Below are positions 25,628-35,254 of a stretch of DNA of 64,000 nucleotides, one piece after another. A program made the translations under genes and the position numbers. How positions within the stretch are numbered: position 1 is the first letter of the stretch; each line of letters begins with the position of its first letter. The notes below the pieces were generated by a model. The model saw nothing but the letters and a program-made list of their open reading frames with translations. It had not been told where the DNA came from and made no database searches. The stretch is from Cyanobacteriota bacterium (lineage in GTDB: Bacteria; Cyanobacteriota; Cyanobacteriia; PCC-6307; Cyanobiaceae). Location: positions 1-64,000 of the forward strand of contig JAPLIB010000153.1 in assembly GCA_026389335.1 (NCBI GenBank), given 5' to 3'.

Positions 25628-26329
25628 TTACGCAGGGGCGAGCAGGCGGCCGTCATCAATGCCGATAACCCGATCTGCCATATCCATCACCCGAGGGTCG
25701 TGGGTGGCCATCACAATTGAGATTGATCTTTCCTTCGCTATTGATCTCAGGATAGCCACCACATCTCGCCCTGTTTTGGCATCAAGTGCAGCCGTTGGCT
25801 CATCGGCCACAATCAACTGGGGGTTGCAGGCCAAAGCCCTTGCGAAAGCAACCCGCTGCTTCTGACCACCAGAGAGCATGGAAGGATAATGATTAGCCCT
25901 GTCTTTCAAGCCAACAGAAGCAAGTAGTTCAAGACATCGCAGCTCCCTGGCTCGAAAAGAACGATCGATCACCGCTTCGGTAGCAACCTGCACATTCTGA
26001 TTTGCGGTCAAAAATTCCATCAGATGATGGGACTGAAAAATCATGCCAATCTTAGTTCGGAGCCCATTGAGCAAGGAGGGAGAACAGCCTTTCAGGGAGC
26101 AACCAAGGACATCAAGGGAACCAGATTGCACACTCTTCAAGCCACCGATCAAGGTGAGTAATGTGGATTTTCCACAGCCAGATGGACCAGCAAGTGTGAC
26201 AAATTCACCGGGCTGCACCTCAAAACAGATGTCCTTGAGCACATGCATCCTTTCAGGACCATCGCCATAGAAATGATTGAGGCCAACGGCGAGAACAGAG
26301 GGATTAGCCACATCATGCACGGAGTTCAT
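25628..26329 (-). CDS. devA: DevA-type ABC exporter ATPase
   Basis: 233 aa. Walker A GPSGCGKST at about 48-56, signature LSGGQ, Walker B LIVADEPTAALD and the THD switch histidine. Similar to DevA of cyanobacterial DevBCA exporters, which work with an HlyD-type DevB and an outer-membrane TolC-like channel; glycolipid export is known for heterocystous strains. The cargo here is unknown. Last gene of the operon devB-devC-devA, 12 nt downstream of devC. The base composition is AT-richer than the flanking cysC and nearby core genes. Confidence 0.92.
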   Translation of the reverse strand: MNSVHDVANPSVLAVGLNHFYGDGPERMHVLKDICFEVQPGEFVTLAGPSGCGKSTLLTLIGGLKSVQSGSLDVLGCSLKGCSPSLLNGLRTKIGMIFQSHHLMEFLTANQNVQVATEAVIDRSFRARELRCLELLASVGLKDRANHYPSMLSGGQKQRVAFARALACNPQLIVADEPTAALDAKTGRDVVAILRSIAKERSISIVMATHDPRVMDMADRVIGIDDGRLLAPA

Positions 26330-26341
26330 GGGTCGACAAAC

Positions 26342-27508
26342 TTACTGAAAAAGATCAGCAGGATCGGCATCCTTGATCTTGCCCATAGCCAACATCGCGG
26401 AGGTGCTACACATGAACAAAATCAACAAAAATGTCGTCACCACCATTTGAGGCGACAGGATCATTGGCAAGGATGTATAACTTACGACGAGGCCGCACAA
26501 AAAAGCGCCAACAAGCCAAGCAAGCGGGAAACCAAGACAAGAAAGAATCAAGCCCTCCGTAAAAACAATCATCTCCAATCTCTGCCTCTGATAGCCTATC
26601 GACATCAAAAGGGCATAGGCTGGCAGATGGAAGGTCACATCCATATGCAAGAGCTGATACACCATGGTTGCGCCTACTGCCAAGCCCATTAACGAGCAAA
26701 AGGAAAAGACAAAGCCAATCGGCTTACTCTTGGCCCAATAAACTTTTTCATAACTCTCGAAAGCAGATTTTGTCATGACCACTACATCTTCAGGCAACTG
26801 AGGCGAAAGCCTTCGGACCACAAGATCAGGGTCGCTACCAGGGGCCAACTTAACGACCCCCAGCTCCGTCAAGCCCAAAGAGGTAGGGACAAGCTGATTC
26901 CAGGTTACAATGCTGGTCAGGAAAGAAGAGTCGTAGCCGAAAGATGGCCCAAAACGCACAAGCCCAGCAACGAAAAGGCGATGGGAGCCAACATAAGCGA
27001 CTACTTTCTTGCCTGCCTCAAACTGCTCTTTTACCGGGCCAAACTCCGGACGAGAAAGACTATCGTATAACACCCTATCCTTTGCGCCCAATAAGTGCTG
27101 CTGACTGGATATCAAAGGATCATTAAAAATTGGCTGAAATGGATTAATACCAACAGCAATTGCAAGCCGCGACTGGAGCTCACCTGGTAGGCGCCATTTG
27201 ACATAATGCCATCGGACTGGCAGCACCGACTGAACATCAGGACTACGCAAAACGCTTGAAAGTCGTTCCTCAGGAAAACCCGCCAAGCCAACAAGACTGG
27301 CAGACTGGGAACTAATCAACAGCAAGTCAGCGTCAAACTTATCGACAATCGAGACGCTTGAACGAAACATTGCGTCCTGAAACGCAAACTGCATCAGGAT
27401 CAGAATACCGGCCGCAGCAACGCCAACAAAGGCAGTGATCAAACGAGCTGGTTGGCGCGTTAGCAGCAACCAAGCCAGGGGTAGACGGCGGCGAAATCTA
27501 GGCAACAT
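26342..27508 (-). CDS. devC: DevC-type ABC exporter permease
   Basis: 388 aa. An FtsX/MacB-like arrangement: one helix near residues 20-45, a large periplasmic domain (about 50-265) and three helices toward the C terminus. The N terminus (RRRLPLAWLLLTRQPARLITAFVGVAAAGILILMQFAFQDAMFRS) matches DevC proteins. It forms the membrane part of the exporter with DevA. 23 nt separate it from devB. Confidence 0.9.
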   Translation of the reverse strand: MLPRFRRRLPLAWLLLTRQPARLITAFVGVAAAGILILMQFAFQDAMFRSSVSIVDKFDADLLLISSQSASLVGLAGFPEERLSSVLRSPDVQSVLPVRWHYVKWRLPGELQSRLAIAVGINPFQPIFNDPLISSQQHLLGAKDRVLYDSLSRPEFGPVKEQFEAGKKVVAYVGSHRLFVAGLVRFGPSFGYDSSFLTSIVTWNQLVPTSLGLTELGVVKLAPGSDPDLVVRRLSPQLPEDVVVMTKSAFESYEKVYWAKSKPIGFVFSFCSLMGLAVGATMVYQLLHMDVTFHLPAYALLMSIGYQRQRLEMIVFTEGLILSCLGFPLAWLVGAFLCGLVVSYTSLPMILSPQMVVTTFLLILFMCSTSAMLAMGKIKDADPADLFQ

Positions 27509-27531
27509 AAGCAGCAGGGCGAGACAAAAGA

Positions 27532-28452
27532 CTACTCTACAAAAGTTGCCATAATTTTAACGCCGGAAAGATTTCTGACCACGTCAATATATTCTGGCAA
27601 GATAGCAACACGAACATCTATTGTTCTCGCCTCTGCATCAGAGTCAGAAGCGGGATCAACCGTAAGCCGCTTTCTCCAGCTGACCTTTGGAGCGATGCGC
27701 ACGACCCTGCCTGCCAGCTTTTGGGAGAAACTACCATTTTCACTTGATATCGATACTTTTTGTCCCAGCCGGACAAAGCTGATGTCATCCTCATTGACTT
27801 GGGCGATTGCCTCCATATGCTGATTTGCGCCAATTTCCATCACCCCCTGGCGACCAGGCCGTTCGCCAACTCGTGAATTAATCTTCAAGACTGTTCCACC
27901 AATTGGAGAATAAAGCTTGCCGTAGCTTTCCTCCGTTTGCAGTTGGCCCAGCTCCGCCTTAGCCTGCTTGAGTTCACCCTTCAACTGCAAAAGCTTTAAC
28001 TCACGCAACTCAAGATCAGCCTTAGAAAAAACGCCCTCACGCGTCAGGGCACGGTAACGACTCGTTTCACTCTCCAACACTGCAAGCTGGGACTTAATTG
28101 AGAGTATTCTAACGTCTATTGTATTCTGCTGGGAAAGGATTCTATCGACAGTATCAAAAGTTGCCAGCAGCTGAGATTGAGCAACAATCTGCCCCTCTTC
28201 AACATCCAGAGTTTTAATGCGCGGTGAGCCATCCACACCCTGGATCGGCGCCGCCAATATTCTCACATCACCAGCTGGCTCCAGATATCCCAAGGCAGAG
28301 ACATAAGCGGCTTTTGCAACTTTGGAAACTTTGGAACGCTGGACCTTGGGCGCCGGCGGATTACGGTCAACACTGGAGACTAGCCGAATCAATGTGCCCG
28401 CAAGCAAAACGAGCACAATGATTGAGACAAGAAGACGGATCCTGTGATTCAT
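27532..28452 (-). CDS. devB: DevB-type periplasmic adaptor (HlyD family)
   Basis: 306 aa. One N-terminal transmembrane helix (RLLVSIIVLVLLAGTLIRLV), a lipoyl-like half-motif, a central coiled coil (about 120-175, with repeated Leu/Glu/Lys heptads such as LELRELKLLQLKGELKQAKAELGQL split here), and beta-barrel C-terminal segments. It is first in the operon and connects the ABC transporter to an outer-membrane channel not encoded nearby. AT-rich relative to the surroundings, as are devC and devA. Confidence 0.9.
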   Translation of the reverse strand: MNHRIRLLVSIIVLVLLAGTLIRLVSSVDRNPPAPKVQRSKVSKVAKAAYVSALGYLEPAGDVRILAAPIQGVDGSPRIKTLDVEEGQIVAQSQLLATFDTVDRILSQQNTIDVRILSIKSQLAVLESETSRYRALTREGVFSKADLELRELKLLQLKGELKQAKAELGQLQTEESYGKLYSPIGGTVLKINSRVGERPGRQGVMEIGANQHMEAIAQVNEDDISFVRLGQKVSISSENGSFSQKLAGRVVRIAPKVSWRKRLTVDPASDSDAEARTIDVRVAILPEYIDVVRNLSGVKIMATFVE

Positions 28453-29294
28453 TGCTTAACGGTTCAGGGATCTATCCTGAGCAAAACTCGCTCAGAGCCG
28501 AGGGGGAAACGCAACAGAATAGAAATAATCAAAACAGCATCATGGCGAAGCATTCAGATAATCAAGAACAGCAAAGACATCCAGCAGGGAGATCCTCAAT
28601 AGCCGTTGACTGCAAGAGCTTGAGAAAAATCTTTCATCCTGTCGAAGATTGATCCTGACCTTTGACTACTATAGCCTTGCCCACAGCCGAACGGGAACGT
28701 CCACTTAGCTGTCGTGTCCTGTCACTGGCCCAGGCTGATCGGCAGCGGGCCCGGGCGAAGGGAAGACACCCGACGGATAAAGCACGGGACGGATACAGCA
28801 CGGGATGGTGCCGGCGCCGCGGGAGGGGTGAAGCGCGCCGCACACTCCGACTCCACGGCCAGCCAGGAGTGGGTGGCCATATCAGCAAGCTTCAGGATGG
28901 CATCACGCCACTGCGGGGAGGGGCAATCCAGGCCGGCTCCCGGAACCGCCAGGGCTCCCGGCCTGGCGGATCGGCCGGCAACTCGGCGGCAACGTTGGCC
29001 CATCAATCGCGACATTCTTCCACTGGTGCCACTGAACAAACAGCTGTTGCGGCAACGCCAGTCACTCCCTTCGATTTCACAGCTGGTGATCAAAACGCCT
29101 TACAGCTCGAGCACAAGCCGCCAGATCAGGGCTCCCTGGACATTCGAGCGGCAGCCAATCAGCTCAAGCCGGATGTTTTTTGGCCAGCCCAGCAAGGAAG
29201 CGCTGGACAACCCCCTCGTTTCTGGCCTGGAGTGATGGCAAGATCCCAGACGGGGCCTGCTGTGGAGTGGCAGACCAGCAGAAGTCTCCAGGGC
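28453..29294. other. Large intergenic region, no gene recognised
   Basis: About 840 nt. The first 200 nt are AT-rich and probably contain the devB promoter on the minus strand. From about 28700 the sequence is GC-rich with long open frames on both strands, but none has a protein-like composition or a known motif. Degenerate gene remnants are possible. Confidence 0.4.
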
Positions 29295-30395
29295 TCAAGC
29301 CAGATCCACCACCCCCTCAGCCCCGCCTGGGGGCCCATCCCCCCGCCGCAACCGCCCCGCCCAGGCATCCAGAAACGTCTTGCCACAACTGGCCACCGGT
29401 ACCGCCAGCAGCAGCCCCAGCAACTCACCCAGCCCCAGCAGGCTGCCCAGCCGCGCCCCGATCGGCAGGCTGATCAGCAGCCAGGCGGGCTGCAGCCCGA
29501 CGATGCTGCCCATCAGCCGGGGCTGGATCACCTGATCGACCACCTGGCCCACCGTGATCGCCGCCGCCAGCACCTCCAGCCCCTGGCGCGGATCCTGCAG
29601 CGCCAGCAGCAGGCTCACCAGCACAATCATCAGGGCACTGGCATAGGGCACCAGGGTGGTGAAGCCGATGGCCACCGCAAACAGCACGCCATAGGGAATG
29701 CCGAGCAGGGCGAAGACCACGATCTGCAGCAGGCTGAGGATCAGGGCCAACACCACCTGGCCGGCGAAGTAGCCGCGGAAGGTGCGATAAAGAGTGCTTG
29801 TCACCAGGGAGCGCACACCGGGGGGCAACCACTCCGCCAGCCCCTGGGCAATCCGCTCTCCACCCAGCAGCAGGAACACGGTGAGCACCAGCACGATCAC
29901 GGTGTTGACCGTGAGGCCCACAGTGGCGCCGAGCAAACTGAGCAGCTGCTGGCTGAGCTGGCTGGCCAGTTTGCTGGTGCGACTGATCAGTTCACTGCTG
30001 AGATTACCGATATCGGTGGGTAAACCTTTGGCCACTGCCCAGGTCTGCAGATCAGACAGCAATGTTTCGCCCTGGGCCAGCCAGCCCGGCAACGCGGTGA
30101 TCAGTTCATCGAGCTGGGTGACCAGACGCGGCAGCAGCCACAGGGCCGCCAGCACCACCCCTCCGAAACTGATCCCCAGCACCAGCAGCAAGGCCAGCGC
30201 TCGGGGCAGACCGCGTGCCACCAGCCAACGGGTGGGGATATCCAGCAAAAAGGCCAGCAACGCCGCCGTCAGAAACAGGGCCGGGAAGGGCGCCAGGGGC
30301 ACCAGCAACTGGCGCAACACCCAGAGGTTGAGCACCAGCAGCGGCAAGGCCAGGCTGAATCGTAACCAAGGAGGCAACACCAACCGTTCGAGCAT
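29295..30395 (-). CDS. AI-2E family transporter (PerM-like permease)
   Basis: 366 aa, about eight transmembrane helices. Conserved features: a hydrophobic N-terminal hairpin, a soluble helical loop (about 85-145), then TVFLLLGGERIAQGLAEWLP, YRTFRGYFAGQVVLALILSLLQ, GIPYGVLFAVAIGFTTLVPY and QVVDQVIQPRLMGSIVGLQP. These define the AI-2E/PerM family, whose substrates vary and are mostly unknown. No clear operon partner. Confidence 0.92.
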   Translation of the reverse strand: MLERLVLPPWLRFSLALPLLVLNLWVLRQLLVPLAPFPALFLTAALLAFLLDIPTRWLVARGLPRALALLLVLGISFGGVVLAALWLLPRLVTQLDELITALPGWLAQGETLLSDLQTWAVAKGLPTDIGNLSSELISRTSKLASQLSQQLLSLLGATVGLTVNTVIVLVLTVFLLLGGERIAQGLAEWLPPGVRSLVTSTLYRTFRGYFAGQVVLALILSLLQIVVFALLGIPYGVLFAVAIGFTTLVPYASALMIVLVSLLLALQDPRQGLEVLAAAITVGQVVDQVIQPRLMGSIVGLQPAWLLISLPIGARLGSLLGLGELLGLLLAVPVASCGKTFLDAWAGRLRRGDGPPGGAEGVVDLA

Positions 30396-30843
30396 GGCCT
30401 CAGAACAAGGGGCTCCATCGTTGGAGCAAGGATGGGCTCAGCTTGGCGGGCGGACTGGGCCGGCGCTTGATTCAGAGCCAGGTGCGGCCCTAAATCAGGC
30501 CGGCGGGGAGCTCGGCCCAGCCATCAGCCTGGGATTGGCTGGTGCCCCCGCCGTACCAGTGCGCCTCCCCGACCAGAGAAGGCAGGCTTCTGGAAGGGAT
30601 CACGCCTCGCAGGACGCTGGAGACCAAGGGTTTGGGAGCTGCCCCGCAGAGGACAGCGAAGGGATCCTGGTGGCGTGATTCGCTGCATTCAGCAGGGCCG
30701 CCATTGAGCCTGATCCCTGGGCCTCCCTGAGGCGAACCCGCGACTGAGCATGGTCCAGGCGCGCACCAGGCTGCCATGGTTCCCGGAGACAGTTCACCCA
30801 CCCGCAACCGCTCGCGGCCGGATAGCAGTCCAGCAAGCTGACT
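30396..30843. other. Intergenic, no gene recognised
   Basis: About 450 nt between the start of the AI-2E transporter gene and the stop of the exported-protein gene 30844-31272. GC-rich; the open frames present do not resemble proteins and no repeats or terminators stand out. Confidence 0.4.
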
Positions 30844-31272
30844 TCAGTCCGAAAAGACGATCGGCGTGTTCAGGTCATCGCAGAAGTCGAACATAGCCGG
30901 CTCAGAAGTGGTGCCATCGGCGAAGGTGGCCCGGATGCTCTGTTTGCAATCTTCGTTGTCGGTGGATTTGGCCCAGTCGATCCGAACCTTCTGCCCCGCC
31001 GCGATGCCCCCATCCAGATCGAACTGGCCCCAGCTGCCGCTCTTTTCCCTGGTTTCCAGACGGGTGATGGCAGAGCGGCTGGAGTTCTGGACGTAGAAAT
31101 ACCAGGTTGCCGCCTGGGCCGGGCCGCCGATCCAGGCAACCAGAGCGCTCAGAACAACAATCCGCCCAGCCGAGATAGGAGAGGACAACAGGGACAAGAG
31201 ACGGAATCGGAAAAACTGGTCGGATTCTATAACCCCCCAAGGCCGGCGCCAGGGACAATCAGTCTGTTTCAT
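30844..31272 (-). CDS. Exported small protein resembling picocyanobacterial 'WYF' surface proteins
   Basis: 142 aa. After an N-terminal stretch of about 30 residues comes a hydrophobic segment (IVVLSALVAWIGGPAQAA) with a good cleavage site. The mature part, about 85 residues, reads TWYFYVQNSSRSAITRLE, a Gly-rich turn, and DNEDCKQSIRATFADG with a second Cys near the end, possibly a disulfide-stabilised beta domain. It recalls a family of small exported proteins with 'NNTSR...CRYDLRATFADG' patterns in many bacteria. Function unknown. The start could be further downstream. Confidence 0.72.
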   Translation of the reverse strand: MKQTDCPWRRPWGVIESDQFFRFRLLSLLSSPISAGRIVVLSALVAWIGGPAQAATWYFYVQNSSRSAITRLETREKSGSWGQFDLDGGIAAGQKVRIDWAKSTDNEDCKQSIRATFADGTTSEPAMFDFCDDLNTPIVFSD

Positions 31273-31483
31273 CTAGATTCTCAAACAGGAATTGAGAGCG
31301 GCTCCGTCTCCAGCTCTATTCAAGCCGCTATCAGATCGAGCCACCAGTGAATGGCGCTTGATCGTCTGATTGGCCCGGATCCTCTCTACAGAAATCCCTT
31401 CCTGGGCCTGAGTCGGGCCTGGGGCCTGGTTCAGCAGGGCATCGGAATCGGAGAGGCTGGTGGCCGTGGCCTTGGGGCAGCCT

Positions 31484-32101
31484 TCACATCTGGTCCAGGT
31501 AGGCGGCACTGCCGAGCTGCTGCAGGCGCTCGTCCTTGGCCACCACCTGATCGTGCAGTTCGGCCTGATAGCGGGCCAACTGGCCGGCCAGCCCATCGTC
31601 GGCGATGGCCAGGATCCGCGCCGCCAGCAGGCCGGCATTGAGCCCATTGCCGATCGCCACCGTGGCAACAGGGATGCCACCCGGCATCTGCACAATCGAA
31701 TGCAGCGAATCCACCCCCGACAGCGCCCGGCTCTGAACCGGCACGCCGATCACCGGCAAGGTGGTGAGCGCGGCCACCATGCCGGGCAGATGGGCGGCAC
31801 CACCGGCGCCGGCAATGATCACTTTCACCCCCCGGGCCGCTGCCGCCTCGGCGAAGGCCACCATCTCCAGCGGCGTGCGATGGGCCGAAAGCACCCGCAC
31901 TTCACAAGCCACCCCGAACTGCTCCAGGATCAGCTGCGCCGGTGCCATGGTCGGCAGATCGGAATCACTGCCCATGATCACGGCCACCCGCGGGGCGCCG
32001 CAGGGGGGTGGGGCGAAGGCCTGGGTCGCAGGGCTGGCCGCTACGGCAGCCGTGGAGGACAAGGGGGAGGCCACGGCGGGCTGGGGCACTGGCGATGGCA
32101 T
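31484..32101 (-). CDS. purE: N5-carboxyaminoimidazole ribonucleotide mutase PurE
   Basis: 205 aa from the ATG at 32101. Purine biosynthesis. Motifs: [48 protein letters not shown] and [24 protein letters not shown], all as in PurE. The N terminus carries about 45 extra Ser/Ala/Pro residues before the domain. Divergent from nagA with 28 nt between start codons, so the two genes share a very short promoter region. Confidence 0.97.
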   Translation of the reverse strand: MPSPVPQPAVASPLSSTAAVAASPATQAFAPPPCGAPRVAVIMGSDSDLPTMAPAQLILEQFGVACEVRVLSAHRTPLEMVAFAEAAAARGVKVIIAGAGGAAHLPGMVAALTTLPVIGVPVQSRALSGVDSLHSIVQMPGGIPVATVAIGNGLNAGLLAARILAIADDGLAGQLARYQAELHDQVVAKDERLQQLGSAAYLDQM

Positions 32102-32129
32102 TCTCTCTGCCAGGCGTGACTGCAACTCG

Positions 32130-33296
32130 ATGCGCTGGCTCACCAACCTGCGCCTGCCCGACCACCGGGGCCATGGCCAGCAGCCCGAACGACACTGGCG
32201 CGTGGGTCTGGATGCTCAGGAGCGCATCGCCAGCATCCAGGTGCTCACTCCCGGCAGCCAGGCCGCCGGCGAAGACTGGGGCGGCGACTGGCTGTCGCCC
32301 GCCGGGGTGGACCTGCAGATCAACGGCGGCCTGGGGCTCGCCTTTCCGGAGTTGACGGCGGCGGATCTGCCCCGACTGGAGGAGCTGTTGGAGCTGCTCT
32401 GGCGCGATGGCGTCGAGGCGATCTGCCCGACCTTGGTCACCTGTGAAGTGGCGTCGCTGCGCCAGGCACTCACGGTGCTGGCGGCAGCGAGGCGCCGACA
32501 TCGGCCAGGGCGCTGCCGCCTGCTGGGAGCCCATCTGGAGGGGCCATTCCTGGCAGCGGCCCGCCGCGGCGCCCACCCGAATCAGCATCTCTGCGAGCCA
32601 AGCCTGGCGGCCCTGGAGGCGCGCATCGGCGGCTTTCGCGGCGGCCCCGAGGCCGACATCGCTTTGGTGACATTGGCGCCGGAGCTGGCAGGCAGCGCCG
32701 CGGTGATCGCCGCCCTGCGGGCGATGGACGTGCTGGTGAGCCTGGGCCACAGCGCCGCCAGCGAGGTGGAAGCCCAGGCGGCCTTCGAGGCCGGCGTCGG
32801 CATGCTCACCCACGCCTTCAATGCCATGCCCGACATGCACCGCCGCGCCCCGGGACCCGTCGCCGCCGCGCTGCTGCGCCAGGATGTGGCCGTGGGCCTG
32901 ATCGCCGATGGCGTGCACGTGGCCCCCACCATGGCGGTGCTGCTGCAACGCCTGGCCCCCGAGCAACTGGTGATCGTCAGCGATGCCCTCGCCCCCTACG
33001 GCCTGGCGGAAGGCCAGCATCGCTGGGATGAACGCATGCTCAGCGTGCGTGACGGCAGCTGCCGCCTGGACGATGGCACCCTGGCCGGGGTGACCTTGCC
33101 GCTGCTGGAGGGGGTGGTGCGACTGGCGCGCTGGAGCGACCAACCCGGGCAGGCGATTGCCGCCGCCACCCTGCGGCCCCGCAGCTTGATGGGTGGTAGC
33201 GCCGCTGCCGATAGGGCGCTGCTGGGGATGGCGCTGGCAGACACCCTGCGCTGGCAGGGAAGCGCCGCAGACCTGCGCTGGCGGCGGCCGACCTGA
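32130..33296 (+). CDS. nagA: N-acetylglucosamine-6-phosphate deacetylase
   Basis: 388 aa from the ATG at 32130. Amidohydrolase fold: [21 protein letters not shown] (metal-binding Glu), [23 protein letters not shown] and VSDALAPYG. Removes acetate from GlcNAc-6-P in amino-sugar recycling. The frame is open upstream across purE, which I treat as shadow. Its divergent neighbour purE is 28 nt away. Confidence 0.93.
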   Translation: MRWLTNLRLPDHRGHGQQPERHWRVGLDAQERIASIQVLTPGSQAAGEDWGGDWLSPAGVDLQINGGLGLAFPELTAADLPRLEELLELLWRDGVEAICPTLVTCEVASLRQALTVLAAARRRHRPGRCRLLGAHLEGPFLAAARRGAHPNQHLCEPSLAALEARIGGFRGGPEADIALVTLAPELAGSAAVIAALRAMDVLVSLGHSAASEVEAQAAFEAGVGMLTHAFNAMPDMHRRAPGPVAAALLRQDVAVGLIADGVHVAPTMAVLLQRLAPEQLVIVSDALAPYGLAEGQHRWDERMLSVRDGSCRLDDGTLAGVTLPLLEGVVRLARWSDQPGQAIAAATLRPRSLMGGSAAADRALLGMALADTLRWQGSAADLRWRRPT

Positions 33297-33702
33297 GCCC
33301 GCTGCCGGCTGGGCAAGGTTGATCCCCCTGGGCACAAGATCGCTGTCATCCGGCTCTTCCAGCAAGCTCGGCAGCGGACAAGGTCTTCACCAGCGATCAA
33401 GCCAGGGCGTCGTTGCCCAGCGGAAACGGCCCCAGGCCCTGATCGGGATGTGGACCCGGACCTGGAAACATGGCGTCGTGCGAAAAAGCCGCTGACAATT
33501 CGGGCGCTATCTCCAGCTCGTCGCGATTCAACGGCCTCAGATGATCGACCAATGCGACGGGATGGCCCCACTGAATACAGTGCTCGCCACTCTCACGCAG
33601 TGATTCGCCGGCAAGGGAACAACCAGCGCCAATCGAGCCGCTCCTGGCTCCTGGCAGGGGTCACTGCCTAGGATCCGCCCCACCAGTGCGTGCCCCAGTC
33701 CG
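33297..33702. other. Intergenic, no gene recognised
   Basis: About 400 nt between nagA and chlM. A 24-residue minus-strand frame with an ATG at 33471 is present but unsupported. Probably contains the chlM promoter near its right end. Confidence 0.4.
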
Positions 33703-34470
33703 ATGTCCCCCGACCTCCAGGAGACTCAGCCCGGCCCGACCAGCGCCAGCACCGCTGGCCCTCAGACGCCGGCGGGGATTGGCAAGCAGGCCGAGAAGGC
33801 TGAAGTGCAGGCCTATTTCGAGAGCACCGGCTTCGAGCGCTGGAATCGCATCTACAGCGACAGCGATGAGGTGAACAAGGTTCAGCGCAACATCCGCATC
33901 GGCCACCAGAAAACCGTCGATGAGGTGCTGCGCTGGCTGCAGGAGCAGGGCAACCTGGCAGGCCGCAGCTTCTGCGATGCCGGCTGCGGCGTCGGCAGCC
34001 TCAGCCTGCCGCTGGCCCAGCTGGGGGCGGGCTCGGTGGCCGCCAGCGATCTGTCGGCGGCGATGGTGACCGAGGCGGCCCGGCGGGCGGGAGAAGCCGG
34101 CCTCAGCGGCGAGCGCCTCAGCTTCAGTACCTCGGACCTCGAAAGCCTGCAGGGGCGCTACGACACGGTGGTCTGCCTGGATGTGTTCATCCACTACCCC
34201 CAGGCGGCCGCAGAAGAGATGGTCGCTCACCTCGCCGCCATGGCCGAGACCCACCTGCTGGTCAGTTTTGCGCCTTACACTCCGTTGCTGGCCCTGCTCA
34301 AGGGCATCGGCCAGCTGTTCCCTGGCCCCAGCAAAACCACCCGCGCCTACACCCTGCGCGAAGACGGCATTGTGGCGGCAGCGGCGGCGGCCGGCTTCCG
34401 GCCCGTGCGCCGCAGCCTCAACCAGGCGCCCTTCTATTTCTCACGGCTGATCGCCTTTGAACGGGGCTGA
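33703..34470 (+). CDS. chlM: Magnesium protoporphyrin IX methyltransferase
   Basis: 255 aa. Methylates Mg-protoporphyrin IX with SAM in chlorophyll synthesis. SAM-binding motif DAGCGVGSLSLPLAQLGA, conserved YFESTGFERWNRIYSDSDEVNKVQ at the domain start, and CLDVFIHYP. Cytoplasmic or thylakoid-associated. The N terminus has about 25 extra residues. The GIDE gene starts just after it. Confidence 0.97.
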   Translation: MSPDLQETQPGPTSASTAGPQTPAGIGKQAEKAEVQAYFESTGFERWNRIYSDSDEVNKVQRNIRIGHQKTVDEVLRWLQEQGNLAGRSFCDAGCGVGSLSLPLAQLGAGSVAASDLSAAMVTEAARRAGEAGLSGERLSFSTSDLESLQGRYDTVVCLDVFIHYPQAAAEEMVAHLAAMAETHLLVSFAPYTPLLALLKGIGQLFPGPSKTTRAYTLREDGIVAAAAAAGFRPVRRSLNQAPFYFSRLIAFERG

Positions 34471-34471
34471 G

Positions 34472-35233
34472 ATGGAGGCCTCACTCCTCCTGATCCCCGC
34501 AGTGCTGGGCTGCGGTGCCATGGCCACAGGCCTGGCCCGCCGACATCAGGCTCGCAAACTGGCCCATCTGCTGGATGCCCGCTCATCCAGCGTTACCGAA
34601 CTGCTTGACCTCCAGGCCACGGTGGCCGAGCAGATGGGTGAGGGCTCCTTTCAAGAGCAGGTGAAACTCTCGGGGGAGATCGTCTGCACAGAACCGCTCA
34701 CGGCCCCATGGAGCGGCGAACCCTGCGTGGCATTCATCAACACAACCACCTGCCTGATGGAGGTGCGCACGGAAACCACCCGCACCGACAGTGACGGCAA
34801 CAGCCGCATCGAGGTGAGCTGGGAGCGCCGGGAGGAAACCCTCGACAAGCTGGAACGCCGGCAAGGGTTTGAGCTGCGCCACGGCTGCCAGACCCTGCCG
34901 CTCAAGCCCGATGACGCCGAACTGGAACTGGAAACCGTATTCACGGAAGTGGAACCACCCACCCGCCGCGACACGGCCGACACCCGCCAACTGGGCATCC
35001 GCCGCGAAGAGGCGATCCTGCGCGCCAGCGGCATGGCCTTCGTGGTGGGGGAGTGCAGTGATGCCAGTGGGAGCCTGCTTCTACAAGCACCACAGACAGG
35101 GGGCTTGTTTGTGGTGCGCCGCGGCAATGAAGAAACATTCAGCCGTGCCATTCGCCGCTGGCGGCGCATCTGGATGGTGAGCACCTGGGTGTTACTTGGG
35201 ATAGCCGCAATCCTGCTGCTGGCAAGCCTCTAG
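34472..35233 (+). CDS. GIDE/MUL1-type membrane protein without RING domain
   Basis: 253 aa from ATG 34472, 2 nt after the chlM stop; a start at 34457 would overlap chlM. An N-terminal hydrophobic helix (LLLIPAVLGCGAMATGLA) and a C-terminal helix (WMVSTWVLLGIAAILLLASL) bracket a domain with the GIDE signature: CTEPLTAPWSGEPCVAF, an S-W-E pattern, QTLPLKPDDAELE and RREEAILRASG. GIDE domains are known from mitochondrial MUL1, which also has a RING domain. Bacterial versions lack the RING and are uncharacterised. Probable co-transcription with chlM. Confidence 0.78.
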   Translation: MEASLLLIPAVLGCGAMATGLARRHQARKLAHLLDARSSSVTELLDLQATVAEQMGEGSFQEQVKLSGEIVCTEPLTAPWSGEPCVAFINTTTCLMEVRTETTRTDSDGNSRIEVSWERREETLDKLERRQGFELRHGCQTLPLKPDDAELELETVFTEVEPPTRRDTADTRQLGIRREEAILRASGMAFVVGECSDASGSLLLQAPQTGGLFVVRRGNEETFSRAIRRWRRIWMVSTWVLLGIAAILLLASL

Positions 35234-35254
35234 ACCCAGCCAATGCCGCCGCCT

